Shown in pieces: positions 24,571 through 32,440 of a DNA stretch of 50,700 bases. A program made the position numbers and the translations under genes. The stretch is from Candidatus Kuenenia stuttgartensis. Its GTDB lineage: Bacteria; Planctomycetota; Phycisphaerae; Phycisphaerales; SM1A02. Below the pieces are notes generated by a model. That model was not told where the DNA came from, searched no databases, and worked only from the letters and a program-made list of their open reading frames with translations. The stretch is from contig CAMDMA010000026.1 of assembly GCA_945902075.1 (NCBI GenBank), positions 1 to 50,700 on the forward strand, in the 5' to 3' direction. Each line of letters starts with the position of its first letter. Position 1 is the stretch's first letter.

Positions 24571-25521
24571 TCAGGCTGCCATTGGGGTGGCGATCGAAGA
24601 CACACGGTTGCGCCCCGCACGCTTTGCGTTGTAAAGCGCACCATCCGCGTGGGCGACGAGATCTGCTGATTTCCCATTGATATTGAGCATTCCGATGTCA
24701 GCGACTCCAAAGCTCGCCGTGAGGACGAGGTCGGGATGCCGACGCCAGCGATGCTCCTCGAACGCTGCGCGAAATCGTTCAGCGACTTCGGTTGCCTCGG
24801 CAATGGACGTGTTTGGAAGAATGACGCCGAACTCCTCTCCACCGTAGCGGCATGGAATATCGCTGACGCGACCACCCATGAGAATAGAAGAAAAGTGCGC
24901 CAAGACTTCGTCACCGAATGGGTGTCCATACCGATCGTTGACAGTTTTGAAATGATCGATATCGCAAAGTACAAGCGACATTCGGCGTGTGTGTCGTCGC
25001 GCCTCGCCAAACTCTGCCATAAGTCGCTGGTCAAAGTATGCGCGATTCCAGAGAGCGGTGAGCCCGTCAAGTTGCGCACGCTGCGAAAGCATTCGGAGGA
25101 GTTGTTGGATCCGAATCGCCGAGCGAACACGTGCCTTCAATTCCGCGATCTCGAATGGCTTATGCACGAAATCCACTGCCCCAAGATCAAGGCAGCGGAC
25201 GCGATCCATTGTGTCGTTTGTGGCGCTGATGAATATCACAGCGATGTCGTGAGTCCGCGGATTCTCTTTGAGCCGCTGAAGCACCTCAAATCCATCCATT
25301 CCATCGAGCTCGATATCAAGAAGAATGACATCAGGCTGCATTTCGCCCGCCATTTTAAGACCTTCTTCACCACCGGATGCGCAGTGAATCTCAACCTGCT
25401 CGAGTTGAAGACGTGCGCGAAGCAGACGATGCATGAGTTCTGAATCATCGATCGATAGCACGCGCGGCGCTCGCGGCGACGGGTCAATACCAAAGGATGA
25501 TCCGAGCGCGCCGACATTCAT
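24571..25521 (-). CDS. response regulator-diguanylate cyclase (REC-GGDEF)
   Basis: A 316-aa protein. The receiver domain (about 18-135) has the acidic pair Asp25-Asp26, the phospho-acceptor Asp69 in LLDIELDGMDG and Lys121 in HKPFE. The GGDEF domain (about 148-310) holds DGLTALWNRAYFD, CDIDHFKTVNDRYGH and an intact GGEEF at 227-231, so it should make c-di-GMP from two GTP. A product-inhibition I-site RVSD lies five residues before GGEEF. The start overlaps the end of the Hpt gene by 4 bases, so phosphate from that Hpt protein probably controls the cyclase. The c-di-GMP made could be read by the PilZ protein at 17882-18262. Confidence 0.93.
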   Translation of the reverse strand: MNVGALGSSFGIDPSPRAPRVLSIDDSELMHRLLRARLQLEQVEIHCASGGEEGLKMAGEMQPDVILLDIELDGMDGFEVLQRLKENPRTHDIAVIFISATNDTMDRVRCLDLGAVDFVHKPFEIAELKARVRSAIRIQQLLRMLSQRAQLDGLTALWNRAYFDQRLMAEFGEARRHTRRMSLVLCDIDHFKTVNDRYGHPFGDEVLAHFSSILMGGRVSDIPCRYGGEEFGVILPNTSIAEATEVAERFRAAFEEHRWRRHPDLVLTASFGVADIGMLNINGKSADLVAHADGALYNAKRAGRNRVSSIATPMAA

Positions 25522-25901
25522 GGCAATTCATCCGGAGTAGGAATTGCGCGGCGGCAAACCGTGAGAAGGTCTTCTGTCTTTTCGCGTAAGACCGACAGTG
25601 CGACCTCTTCTGCCAAACCATCGTCCAACTGGTTTGCGCAGATTTCCTCTTCAAGAATGCGCGCAGCCTCGCCAATCGGCCGGAATCCGTAGCCTTCCGC
25701 ACTTCCATACAACTGGTGGGCAAGAACACGCAAACGCCGACGATCGAGCGCGTCGAGTGCTGAGCTGATTGCCGCCACGCGGCGCGCAAGGTCGTCGATA
25801 AAAAAGTCGACGAGTTCACGCATCTCAGGATCGCTTGAGAACGAGCTTCGGAGCGAGGCTTTCGCCCGTGTTGAGTCGGTGGGACGGTCGCGACCTTCCA
25901 T
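25518..25901 (-). CDS. histidine phosphotransfer (Hpt) domain protein
   Basis: A 127-aa helical protein. The sequence LAHQLYGSAEGYGF is the Hpt signature, with the phosphorylated His at residue 62. The helices before (MRELVDFFIDDLARRVAAI) and after (GEAARILEEEI) fit the four-helix bundle. It carries phosphate between a hybrid histidine kinase and a response regulator. The kinase is not in the window. It overlaps the response regulator-cyclase gene by 4 bases, which makes that protein its likely partner. Confidence 0.88.
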   Translation of the reverse strand: MEGRDRPTDSTRAKASLRSSFSSDPEMRELVDFFIDDLARRVAAISSALDALDRRRLRVLAHQLYGSAEGYGFRPIGEAARILEEEICANQLDDGLAEEVALSVLREKTEDLLTVCRRAIPTPDELP

Positions 25902-26104
25902 AGTCGCTTCATCGGGCTGATTGAGTGTCTGCTTCCGATACGGATTGCGTTCCTACCTGCGGCCGCGAATTCAAACCCTCGTAATCGGTCTATTCCACAC
26001 AACCAGAACCAACTGTCGAACTGCATCGGTCCCGGTTGACCGACGCGCGAAATCGACTACCTTGCGAAATCCATTCGCACCCCGATCGCGCGGAAGCGTG
26101 GTCG

Positions 26105-26110
26105 AAGGAG
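26105..26110 (+). promoter_or_regulatory. Shine-Dalgarno AAGGAG deciding the start of the metallo-beta-lactamase gene
   Basis: A perfect AAGGAG lies 8 bases before a GTG at 26119. It supports this start over the far-upstream ATG at 25921 and the GTG at 26098. Confidence 0.6.
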
Positions 26111-26118
26111 TTCCGCCT

Positions 26119-27186
26119 GTGCTTCCCAGCCCCCCTGCCCGAGAGGGCCAACTTGGCTTCCTGTACCTGCCCCCATACCGCGTGCAGGGAATCAGCGTCG
26201 CCGGTGAACAAACTGTCATTCAGATTCCCGAGCTCGACATTGGCTTTGACATTGGCCAATGCACCCGTGCCGTCCTTAGTGTTCCAACAATCGCGCTCAC
26301 ACATGCGCATATGGATCATCTTGGAGGACTCCCGTACTGGTTCAGCCAGAGATACTTCCAGAAGATCGGTGGCGAAACACACATGCCCGACTCAGGCAAG
26401 GAGTCTGGGAAACCAAAGATTCCTGTTGGTCGCTGTGTATGCCATCCGGAACTTGAGCCCCACTTGCGCGCGATGATGCGTGCGTGGGAACCACTGGAAC
26501 GCCAACGGACGCCGTTTGAAATTATTCCGCTCGCGCCCGAGGCAAGTATTGAGATCAAGAACAATGTGCATCTTCGAGCGATTGCGACAAGGCACACGGT
26601 TCCGAGCCTCGCTTATGCCGTGCTTGAACGACGCAGTAAGTTGAAGGAGGAGTTCCGTGAACTTCCACAAGAGAAGTTGCGTGAGCTCCGTTCACAAGGC
26701 ACAGAAATCACGCGACAGATCGATATTCCACTCGTCGCGTTTACGGGCGACACTGCGCCTGGCGAGTTTCTTGTTCGCGATGAGTTTGCAGAGGCAAAGA
26801 TTGTGATCTCTGAATGTACGTTTTTCGAGCCCGAACATGGTGATCGAGCGCGAACTGGTATGCACTTGCATATCGACGATATCGTGCGGATGCTTCCGAT
26901 TTGGAAGGCTGAGGCGATCGTGTTGGTGCATGCCTCGCGACGTACGACGATTCACTACGCACGTGAGCGAATCGAAGCGCTCTGTGGCCCGCATGCGGAT
27001 CGAATCCACTTACTCATGGACCACCGCTCCAATAGGCTGCGCTACGAGCGACAACTGGCGGAGGCACATGCGGCGATTGCTGCCAAATCGGGATTGCCGG
27101 TCACAGACACGACAGAAGCGCTTCTACCTGTTGAGTCGTCGGACAAGCCGTTCGATGAAAGTCAAGACCGCGTAGACGCGATGTAG
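26119..27186 (+). CDS. metallo-beta-lactamase fold hydrolase, RNase Z-like
   Basis: A 355-aa protein from the GTG at 26119, chosen for its strong ribosome site; the frame is open up to 25921 but the upstream 66 residues are basic and unlike the family. The metal motif LTHAHMDHLGG (HxHxDH) is intact, with later ligands in IATRHTVPS, FTGDT and LVHASRR. The layout with a His/Asp-rich second half resembles tRNase Z and related MBL proteins, but the insertion between the first motif and the second is longer than in canonical RNase Z. It might process tRNA 3' ends or hydrolyse another phosphodiester. It lies upstream of dnaA on the same strand with a 253-base gap. Confidence 0.78.
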   Translation: MLPSPPAREGQLGFLYLPPYRVQGISVAGEQTVIQIPELDIGFDIGQCTRAVLSVPTIALTHAHMDHLGGLPYWFSQRYFQKIGGETHMPDSGKESGKPKIPVGRCVCHPELEPHLRAMMRAWEPLERQRTPFEIIPLAPEASIEIKNNVHLRAIATRHTVPSLAYAVLERRSKLKEEFRELPQEKLRELRSQGTEITRQIDIPLVAFTGDTAPGEFLVRDEFAEAKIVISECTFFEPEHGDRARTGMHLHIDDIVRMLPIWKAEAIVLVHASRRTTIHYARERIEALCGPHADRIHLLMDHRSNRLRYERQLAEAHAAIAAKSGLPVTDTTEALLPVESSDKPFDESQDRVDAM

Positions 27187-27439
27187 TTGTAAACCCACTG
27201 CGAAAATGTGTTTTCTCTCGACGGGAGCAGCCCTTCGAGCGATCAACCTGACTGCGCATTGACGCATCTGGTGCGAGTCTCTATCGTCCGACCCTTGTCG
27301 ATGGTCCGAAGCGGTGGGACGCCTCGGCTCATCTCACTTGTTCATCTGGTGTGTTCATCGAACGCGCGCCTGCCGTACCCCTGCGGCTTTCTCGCGGCCG
27401 ATGCTGCGCCCTCTCGCGAGGGTGTGTGGAGGCATCGTT
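27187..27439 (+). promoter_or_regulatory. dnaA leader region with a hairpin next to the ribosome site
   Basis: A 253-base gap between the MBL gene and dnaA with no supported gene. Close to the dnaA start it has an inverted repeat CCCTC-TCGC-GAGGG (27409-27422), ending five bases before the Shine-Dalgarno GGAGG (27428-27432), which stands 7 bases before the ATG at 27440. The hairpin could modulate DnaA translation. No good DnaA box was seen on this side of the gene, and no clear -10/-35 pair. Confidence 0.4.
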
Positions 27440-28804
27440 ATGCAGAGCTTTGGCCCAGGTTTCCGCGAGTCGCTTGTCGACTATCTGCGGAAGAACCACT
27501 CGGACATCTGCAGGCACTGGTTCGATGACATCGAGCCTTCAGAGGTTCGCGACGGCGTGTTGCGCCTTGTGGTGCGCGAGCCAGTGCAACTGCGTTACCT
27601 CCAGCGCTGCTGTGGAACCCATTTCACTGAAGCGGCGCAGAACGTCACTGGAAGATTGCTTGTCGTCCGATTCGTGAGCCCTGAGGACGACGCAAAGCTC
27701 GATGTACGGGGGGCACTCGCAGCGCCAAGTGAATCGGATGGTTCTGAGCGGCCGGCTTGGCTTGATGAGCAAATGCTCCTCAGCCCCGACTACACCTTTT
27801 CGTCCTTCGTGGTGGGGCCCGGCAATCGCCTCGCGCACGCAGCTGCTCAAGCTGTCGCGTCAAAGCCCGGTCGTGCGTACAACCCGTACTTCATTCATGG
27901 TGGTGTTGGTCTTGGGAAGACCCACCTGTTGCATGCGATCTGTCAGGAGTTACTTCGAGCGCAGCCATCACTGCGGCTCTGCTACATCTCCTGTAATGCC
28001 TTCATGGATTTGTTTCATGAGGCCGTCAAGGCTGGCCGGATGACTGATTTCCGCAATCGCTTCCGGACCGCTGATGTGCTCGTCATCGACGACATCCACT
28101 TTCTTTCCAAGCACGAGCAAACGCAGGAGGAGTTTTTTCACACCTTCAACGCGCTCTATCAACTCGGGAAGCAGATCATTCTCAGTTCAGATGCAGCGCC
28201 AACAGAGATTCCTGATCTCGAGGAGCGGCTCACCAGTCGCTTTTCTGCCGGTCTTGTCGCCCGGATCGAGCGGCCCTGCTTCGAAACGCGGGTTTCGATC
28301 GTCAAGACGAAGGCCGAGCTCCACGGTGTTGCGCTGCCGGATGATGTCCCGGCCTACGTCGCGGCAAAGATCGACACCAACATCCGTGAGCTTGAGGGAG
28401 CATTGACCCGAATCCGCGGCTACGCCATGGCGACCGGCCAACCCATCACGCTCGAACTCGCCAAGCTGGCACTCGATGGCGAAATCACCACCCGAAGTGG
28501 AAATGCGCCGAGCCTGCAGTCGATCATTGAGAGCGTCACCCGCTTTTATGATGTCAAACTGACCGACCTTCTGTCCAAGAAGCGACACAAGTCGATCGCG
28601 ATGCCGCGGCAGATTTGCATGTTCCTCGCGCGAAAGCACACGCGGTTCTCGCTCGAAGAAATTGGCGGCTACTTTGGCGGTCGCGACCATACAACGGTTA
28701 TGCACGCGGTTCGAACAATCGAACAGAAGATGGAAGTTGACGGTAAGTTGAAAGCAGAAGTCGACCGAATCGAGCAGGATCTACTCCAGCGAAGTAGCCG
28801 GTAA
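27440..28804 (+). CDS. dnaA: chromosomal replication initiator DnaA
   Basis: A 454-aa protein. The ATG at 27440 has a perfect GGAGG at 7 bases; the frame is open to 27314 but the extra 42 residues are not DnaA-like. Domain I (about 1-80) is followed by a short linker and the AAA+ domain: FVVGPGNRLAHAAA, Walker A GGVGLGKT at 154-161, Walker B VLVIDDIHF (Asp pair at about 217-218) and sensor residues in LTSRFSAGLVARIE. Domain IV ends the protein with the DNA-binding signature GGRDHTTVMHAVRTIE. DnaA-ATP melts the origin and loads the helicase. No dnaN follows; the downstream gap carries DnaA-box-like sites. Confidence 0.97.
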   Translation: MQSFGPGFRESLVDYLRKNHSDICRHWFDDIEPSEVRDGVLRLVVREPVQLRYLQRCCGTHFTEAAQNVTGRLLVVRFVSPEDDAKLDVRGALAAPSESDGSERPAWLDEQMLLSPDYTFSSFVVGPGNRLAHAAAQAVASKPGRAYNPYFIHGGVGLGKTHLLHAICQELLRAQPSLRLCYISCNAFMDLFHEAVKAGRMTDFRNRFRTADVLVIDDIHFLSKHEQTQEEFFHTFNALYQLGKQIILSSDAAPTEIPDLEERLTSRFSAGLVARIERPCFETRVSIVKTKAELHGVALPDDVPAYVAAKIDTNIRELEGALTRIRGYAMATGQPITLELAKLALDGEITTRSGNAPSLQSIIESVTRFYDVKLTDLLSKKRHKSIAMPRQICMFLARKHTRFSLEEIGGYFGGRDHTTVMHAVRTIEQKMEVDGKLKAEVDRIEQDLLQRSSR

Positions 28805-28846
28805 CCGGGCGTCCAGCGCGTGGTCGGCCGTGAAAAATCAGCCTGA

Positions 28847-28858
28847 CGGCTTCGGCCG
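28847..28858 (+). terminator. small GC hairpin with TTCG loop after dnaA
   Basis: CGGC-TTCG-GCCG lies 43 bases after the dnaA stop. The stem is only 4 bp and no T-run follows, so it is a weak candidate for a terminator or an mRNA 3' end stabiliser. Confidence 0.25.
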
Positions 28859-28863
28859 GAGCT

Positions 28864-29286
28864 TGTGGAGATCCTGTTGGGAATTGTCGTGGACCCAGGA
28901 CCCCGAGCCATGTGGACAACCTGATTGAAGGTCCGATGCTGCGCGGGGCCCGCCTTTGACTGGTGTATTTGGCGGGGTCCTACTTCAATCGACAGGTAGT
29001 TGAAAGGAAGCCCCTCGATTTTCGGTTCTGTAAGTGTCTGCGCCGTATTGGTTTACGCGTATTTTACTCTGCGGTTTCCACATACCGACAGGGTCTCTTA
29101 CTAGAGAAGAGTAAGAATAAATAGGGTGAAGTCTTTAAGAACTTCTCACCAACCAGCCGCGGTACTCGGCCAAGTCTTCCGCACTGGGAAGCGCCCGGTG
29201 GCGGCCGTTTGAATGTGGATAGTTCATGTACTCAAGCGTCGGTCGTCGTCGTCGATCTTGTGGACAACTCTTGGCAACGTGGACAA
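28864..29286. other. candidate replication origin (oriC) between dnaA and mutM
   Basis: The 427-base gap between dnaA and mutM has no coding frame. It holds several DnaA-box-like 9-mers in the same orientation: TGTGGACAA at 28911-28919 and 29259-29267 (reverse complement TTGTCCACA, the box form known from high-GC actinobacteria), TGTGGATAG at 29214-29222 (one change from the E. coli consensus), plus weaker CGTGGACAA at 29278-29286 and TGTGGAGAT at 28864-28872. GTTTCCACA at 29074-29082 is a weak site on the other strand. Between the outer boxes is the most AT-rich stretch of the area (about 29047-29146), with a 7-bp hairpin TCTTACT/AGTAAGA, which could be the unwinding element. The last two boxes fall in the 3' end of mutM. 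Confidence 0.5.
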
Positions 29287-30155
29287 TTCACCGTTGCTCG
29301 CCCTTGAAGCCGGGTTCCGAGAAGTGTCTCGGCGCAGCGAACACACGGCATGCCCGCTCGGCCGTACGCCGCGTGTGATTGGACAGCCATCCCAGGTCGG
29401 CCGAACGCGTCCTTGTAGTCCCGGAGGGTCGAGCCGCCACAGATCACGGCGTGCTGAAGGATCCGTCGGATCGCATCAGACAGGGTTGTTGCCGCGTTGG
29501 GCGTCAGGATGCGCGCGGATGTCATAGGGTGAATCTTGGCCGCGAAGAGGCTCTCGTCAGCGTAGATGTTGCCGACTCCGGCGATCATCGATTGGTCGAG
29601 CAGAGCCGCCTTGACCGGCCGCGAAGTCACACAAAGGGCGCGGTGGAGGTCGGTCGGGCTGATGGTGAGCGCGTCTGGACCGAGCTTTGACCAGGACGCG
29701 CGCAGGGCGTCCATTGAGGGAAAGGCCGTGATCCCGCCAAATCGGCGCGGATCACGGAAGGCAAGCAGCCACCTGGCCGCCGGTGGTTGGCAGTTATTCA
29801 GTTGCGCGAGCGCCGAGAGAGTCGGTTGAATCTCCCAGACAACATGGCGATGACGCCCATCCATGCCACTTGGCGCACGATCACGGTCAATCGTGACGCC
29901 GCCGGTCATGCCAAGTTGAATCACGATTGTGCCACCGCTTGCGAACTCGACAGCCATCTGTTTGCCGTGACGGTGGGTGGCGACAACAGTTGATCCTGCA
30001 CCGAGCGCTTGCTCAAGTGACCGCTTCGTGCGCGCATGCTTTTCGGCGAGCGTCACGACGCTCTTCCGACGGATCGCAACAGTCGTGATGTGTGCTCCAA
30101 CGATCCATGGATCGATCGAGCGACGAAGATGTTCGACTTCAGGCAGTTCGGGCAT
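29232..30155 (-). CDS. mutM: formamidopyrimidine-DNA glycosylase (Fpg/MutM)
   Basis: A 307-aa bifunctional DNA glycosylase/AP lyase that removes 8-oxoguanine and formamidopyrimidines. The N-terminus MPELPEVE provides the catalytic Pro (after Met removal) and Glu. The conserved Lys is in RHGKQM at about residue 65. The H2TH region is seen in QSMIAGVGNIYADESLF, and the C-terminal zinc finger in CVRCAE...CPRC. It is longer than E. coli Fpg by about 40 residues, partly through an insertion in the first domain. The gene is convergent with dnaA and divergent from moxR with 77 bases between starts. Confidence 0.96.
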   Translation of the reverse strand: MPELPEVEHLRRSIDPWIVGAHITTVAIRRKSVVTLAEKHARTKRSLEQALGAGSTVVATHRHGKQMAVEFASGGTIVIQLGMTGGVTIDRDRAPSGMDGRHRHVVWEIQPTLSALAQLNNCQPPAARWLLAFRDPRRFGGITAFPSMDALRASWSKLGPDALTISPTDLHRALCVTSRPVKAALLDQSMIAGVGNIYADESLFAAKIHPMTSARILTPNAATTLSDAIRRILQHAVICGGSTLRDYKDAFGRPGMAVQSHAAYGRAGMPCVRCAETLLGTRLQGRATVNCPRCQELSTRSTTTTDA

Positions 30156-30232
30156 GGAAGTGTGGGGCCGCGAGGGGGGAACCCTATACTCGCAGACTAC
30201 GCGGTTTCGCGATTCCCCCGGAGAAGTTCAAT

Positions 30233-31408
30233 ATGTCAGAGCACAGCCACAACCCCCAATCCAGTGTTTCAAATCCGTGGTCAGGGAATGGGTCTGGAGG
30301 CGGGTCTTCCGGTCATGCTCCATCGATGGCGCCGATTGAATCAGCGTTCTCTGCGCGCTGGACGGACCAGGTCGCCGCGGTCGGCGAAGTTCGACGCGCG
30401 CTCGAACGAGTACGCGTTGAAATTCGCAAGGCAATTGTTGGTCAAGAAGAGGTTGTTGAGCAGGCGTTACTTGCGATGTTGTGCGGCGGACACGCAGTCC
30501 TTGAGGGTGTACCTGGACTTGCAAAAACACTCTTGGTATCGAGCCTTGCGAAGTCGCTGAGCCTCCACTTTTCTCGCGTGCAATTCACGCCCGATCTGAT
30601 GCCGAGCGATATGACGGGCACCGAAGTCATTCAAGAAGACAAGGCCACCGGCTCGCGGTCACTCCGCTTCGTAAAAGGCCCGATCTTTGCGAACATCGTG
30701 CTCGCAGACGAGATCAACCGAACGCCACCAAAGACGCAAGCAGCGCTTCTCGAAGCCATGCAAGAACGGCAAGTCACAGCCAACGGCGTGCAGTACCGAC
30801 TGCCCAACCCATTCTTTGTGTTGGCCACCCAAAATCCGATTGAGCAAGAAGGCACATACCCGTTGCCTGAGGCGCAACTCGACCGATTCATGCTGAACAT
30901 TCGCGTGAAGTACCCGACTGAGGCAGAGGAGATCGAGATCGTGACTCGCACAACATCGGCGGGTCTTGAGGAGCCGCTTCCGGTACTGACAGCCGATGAC
31001 ATCGTGCGGATGCAGCAGCTCGTCCGCGAGATTCCGGTTGCGGAGCATGTCACGCGGCACGCCATTCGCATCGTGCGAGCGACCCGCGTTCGTGAAGATG
31101 GATCGAGTAGCGCTGGCGCTTCCGGAACTACATTGAAAGTCTGTCGCGACTACCTCGCATGGGGTGCTGGGCCACGCGCGAGCCAGTTTCTCGTGCTTGC
31201 GGCCAAAGCGAAGGCGCTTCTTGAGGGCGCAACTCACGCAACAATCGATCATGTGCACGCAATCGCGCTTCCGGTCATGCGCCACCGCATTGTCACGAAC
31301 TTCAACGCTGAAGCAGACGGTGTGAAGCCAGACGACGTGGTGCGACTCATTCTTGATTCTGTGCGTGCCGAGAACTCTTCACGTTCACTTGATCCGGTTA
31401 CGCGTTGA
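30233..31408 (+). CDS. MoxR-family AAA+ ATPase
   Basis: A 391-aa ATPase. The ATG at 30233 has GGAGAA 7 bases upstream; the frame stays open to 30092 inside mutM antisense. The first 50 residues are a Ser/Gly/Asn-rich tail, then the MoxR core: VGQEEVVEQALLAML, Walker A GVPGLAKT, Walker B LADEINRTPPKTQAALLEAMQE, sensor I LATQNPIEQEGTYPLPEAQLDRF. MoxR ATPases act as chaperones with VWA partners in assembly or activation of envelope or metal-enzyme complexes. It heads an eight-gene operon with DUF58 and VWA-type proteins, which is the classical partnership. Confidence 0.94.
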   Translation: MSEHSHNPQSSVSNPWSGNGSGGGSSGHAPSMAPIESAFSARWTDQVAAVGEVRRALERVRVEIRKAIVGQEEVVEQALLAMLCGGHAVLEGVPGLAKTLLVSSLAKSLSLHFSRVQFTPDLMPSDMTGTEVIQEDKATGSRSLRFVKGPIFANIVLADEINRTPPKTQAALLEAMQERQVTANGVQYRLPNPFFVLATQNPIEQEGTYPLPEAQLDRFMLNIRVKYPTEAEEIEIVTRTTSAGLEEPLPVLTADDIVRMQQLVREIPVAEHVTRHAIRIVRATRVREDGSSSAGASGTTLKVCRDYLAWGAGPRASQFLVLAAKAKALLEGATHATIDHVHAIALPVMRHRIVTNFNAEADGVKPDDVVRLILDSVRAENSSRSLDPVTR

Positions 31409-31471
31409 TGCGTTCAAGCGCCATTTCACCACCAAGTATTTCTTGCAGTCCTAGGTTGAGGAGTCGATTCC

Positions 31472-32440
31472 GTGGCTGAACGCGCGATGCGCGCCGAGCA
31501 ATACCTCGCCCCCGAAACACTCGGGCAACTTGCACCATTCGAGTTGCGCGCGCGCATGATCGTCGAAGGCGTCATGAGCGGTATGCATCGTTCGCCGTAT
31601 CAAGGGCTCGCTGTCGAGTTCGCCGAGCATCGCCAGTACTCGCCCGGCGACGGAATTCGACAGATTGATTGGAAGGTCTTTGCCCGCACCGACAAGCTGT
31701 ACGTGAAGCGATACGTGCAAGAGACAAATCTTGATGTGATGGTGATGGTCGACTGCTCAAATTCGATGCGTTTTGGCACGCTCCCGGTCAAGAAAGGCTG
31801 GGGCGGAACAGACGCAAGCCGCGATCGTGGGAATTGGACAAAGTTCGATCACGCAACTGCGAGCGCTGCTGCTCTTGCCTACATGTGCTTACAGCAAGGC
31901 GATCGCGTTGGACTCGCGTTGTTTGATGAAGAGGTTCGAACACAGGTGAAACGTTCAAGCCAGCGCGATCAGTGGCGTTCGATTGTGGGTGCACTAAGTT
32001 CAGAACCAGTGCGCAATCGCGCCCAGATTGGCCGTTCGGTCGACCAAATGCTTGCGCGTGTTTCGAACAAAGCGTTGTTTGTCTTGGTCTCTGATTTTCT
32101 AATGCCGCTTGAAGAGATTCGCGGCGCTGTCGCGAGGCTTGTGCACCGGGGTAATGATGTGGTGCTCGCGCAACTACTCGATCGCCAAGAGTTGGAGTTT
32201 GCAATCGACGCTCCTGCCCGATTCGAGGGCCTTGAGGGCGGCGATGCGCTTGAGACGGATCCTCGCGCGGTACGGGCGGCCTATCTTGACCTGATGCGGG
32301 AGCATGTTGAGGCAGTCGATCGAATCGCTCGCGGATTTGGAGCAGATGCGATTCTGTGCGACACCCATGAATCAGTCGGGCCAGTGCTCGCAGCACTTTT
32401 TGATCGCCGAATGAGTTTCGCCGGGAGGCGCGGCGCATGA
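31472..32440 (+). CDS. DUF58 protein with VWA-like fold
   Basis: A 322-aa protein starting at a GTG preceded by GAGGAG at 8 bases. The DUF58 hallmark is clear: EFAEHRQYSPGDGIRQIDWKVFARTDKLYVKRY (quoted in part: YSPGDGIRQIDW). A MIDAS-like site DCSNSM follows and ends in LVSDFLM further on, so a divalent metal could be bound. No membrane helix is present, unlike many DUF58 proteins that carry two at the N-terminus. It works with the MoxR ATPase encoded just before it (63-base gap) and overlaps the BatA-like gene by 4 bases (ATGA). Confidence 0.93.
   Translation: MAERAMRAEQYLAPETLGQLAPFELRARMIVEGVMSGMHRSPYQGLAVEFAEHRQYSPGDGIRQIDWKVFARTDKLYVKRYVQETNLDVMVMVDCSNSMRFGTLPVKKGWGGTDASRDRGNWTKFDHATASAAALAYMCLQQGDRVGLALFDEEVRTQVKRSSQRDQWRSIVGALSSEPVRNRAQIGRSVDQMLARVSNKALFVLVSDFLMPLEEIRGAVARLVHRGNDVVLAQLLDRQELEFAIDAPARFEGLEGGDALETDPRAVRAAYLDLMREHVEAVDRIARGFGADAILCDTHESVGPVLAALFDRRMSFAGRRGA

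Noticed and set aside
24736-25443. 235-codon + strand frame
   Set aside because: Antisense to the response regulator-cyclase, which has all expected motifs.
28805-29231. Small gene or RNA gene in the dnaA-mutM gap
   Set aside because: No frame with a ribosome site and no tRNA-like cloverleaf was seen; DnaA-box-like sites explain the region better.
30185-30190. TATACT as a -10 box for the MoxR operon
   Set aside because: The match is good but no -35-like hexamer stands 16-18 bases upstream, so the promoter cannot be supported from sequence alone.
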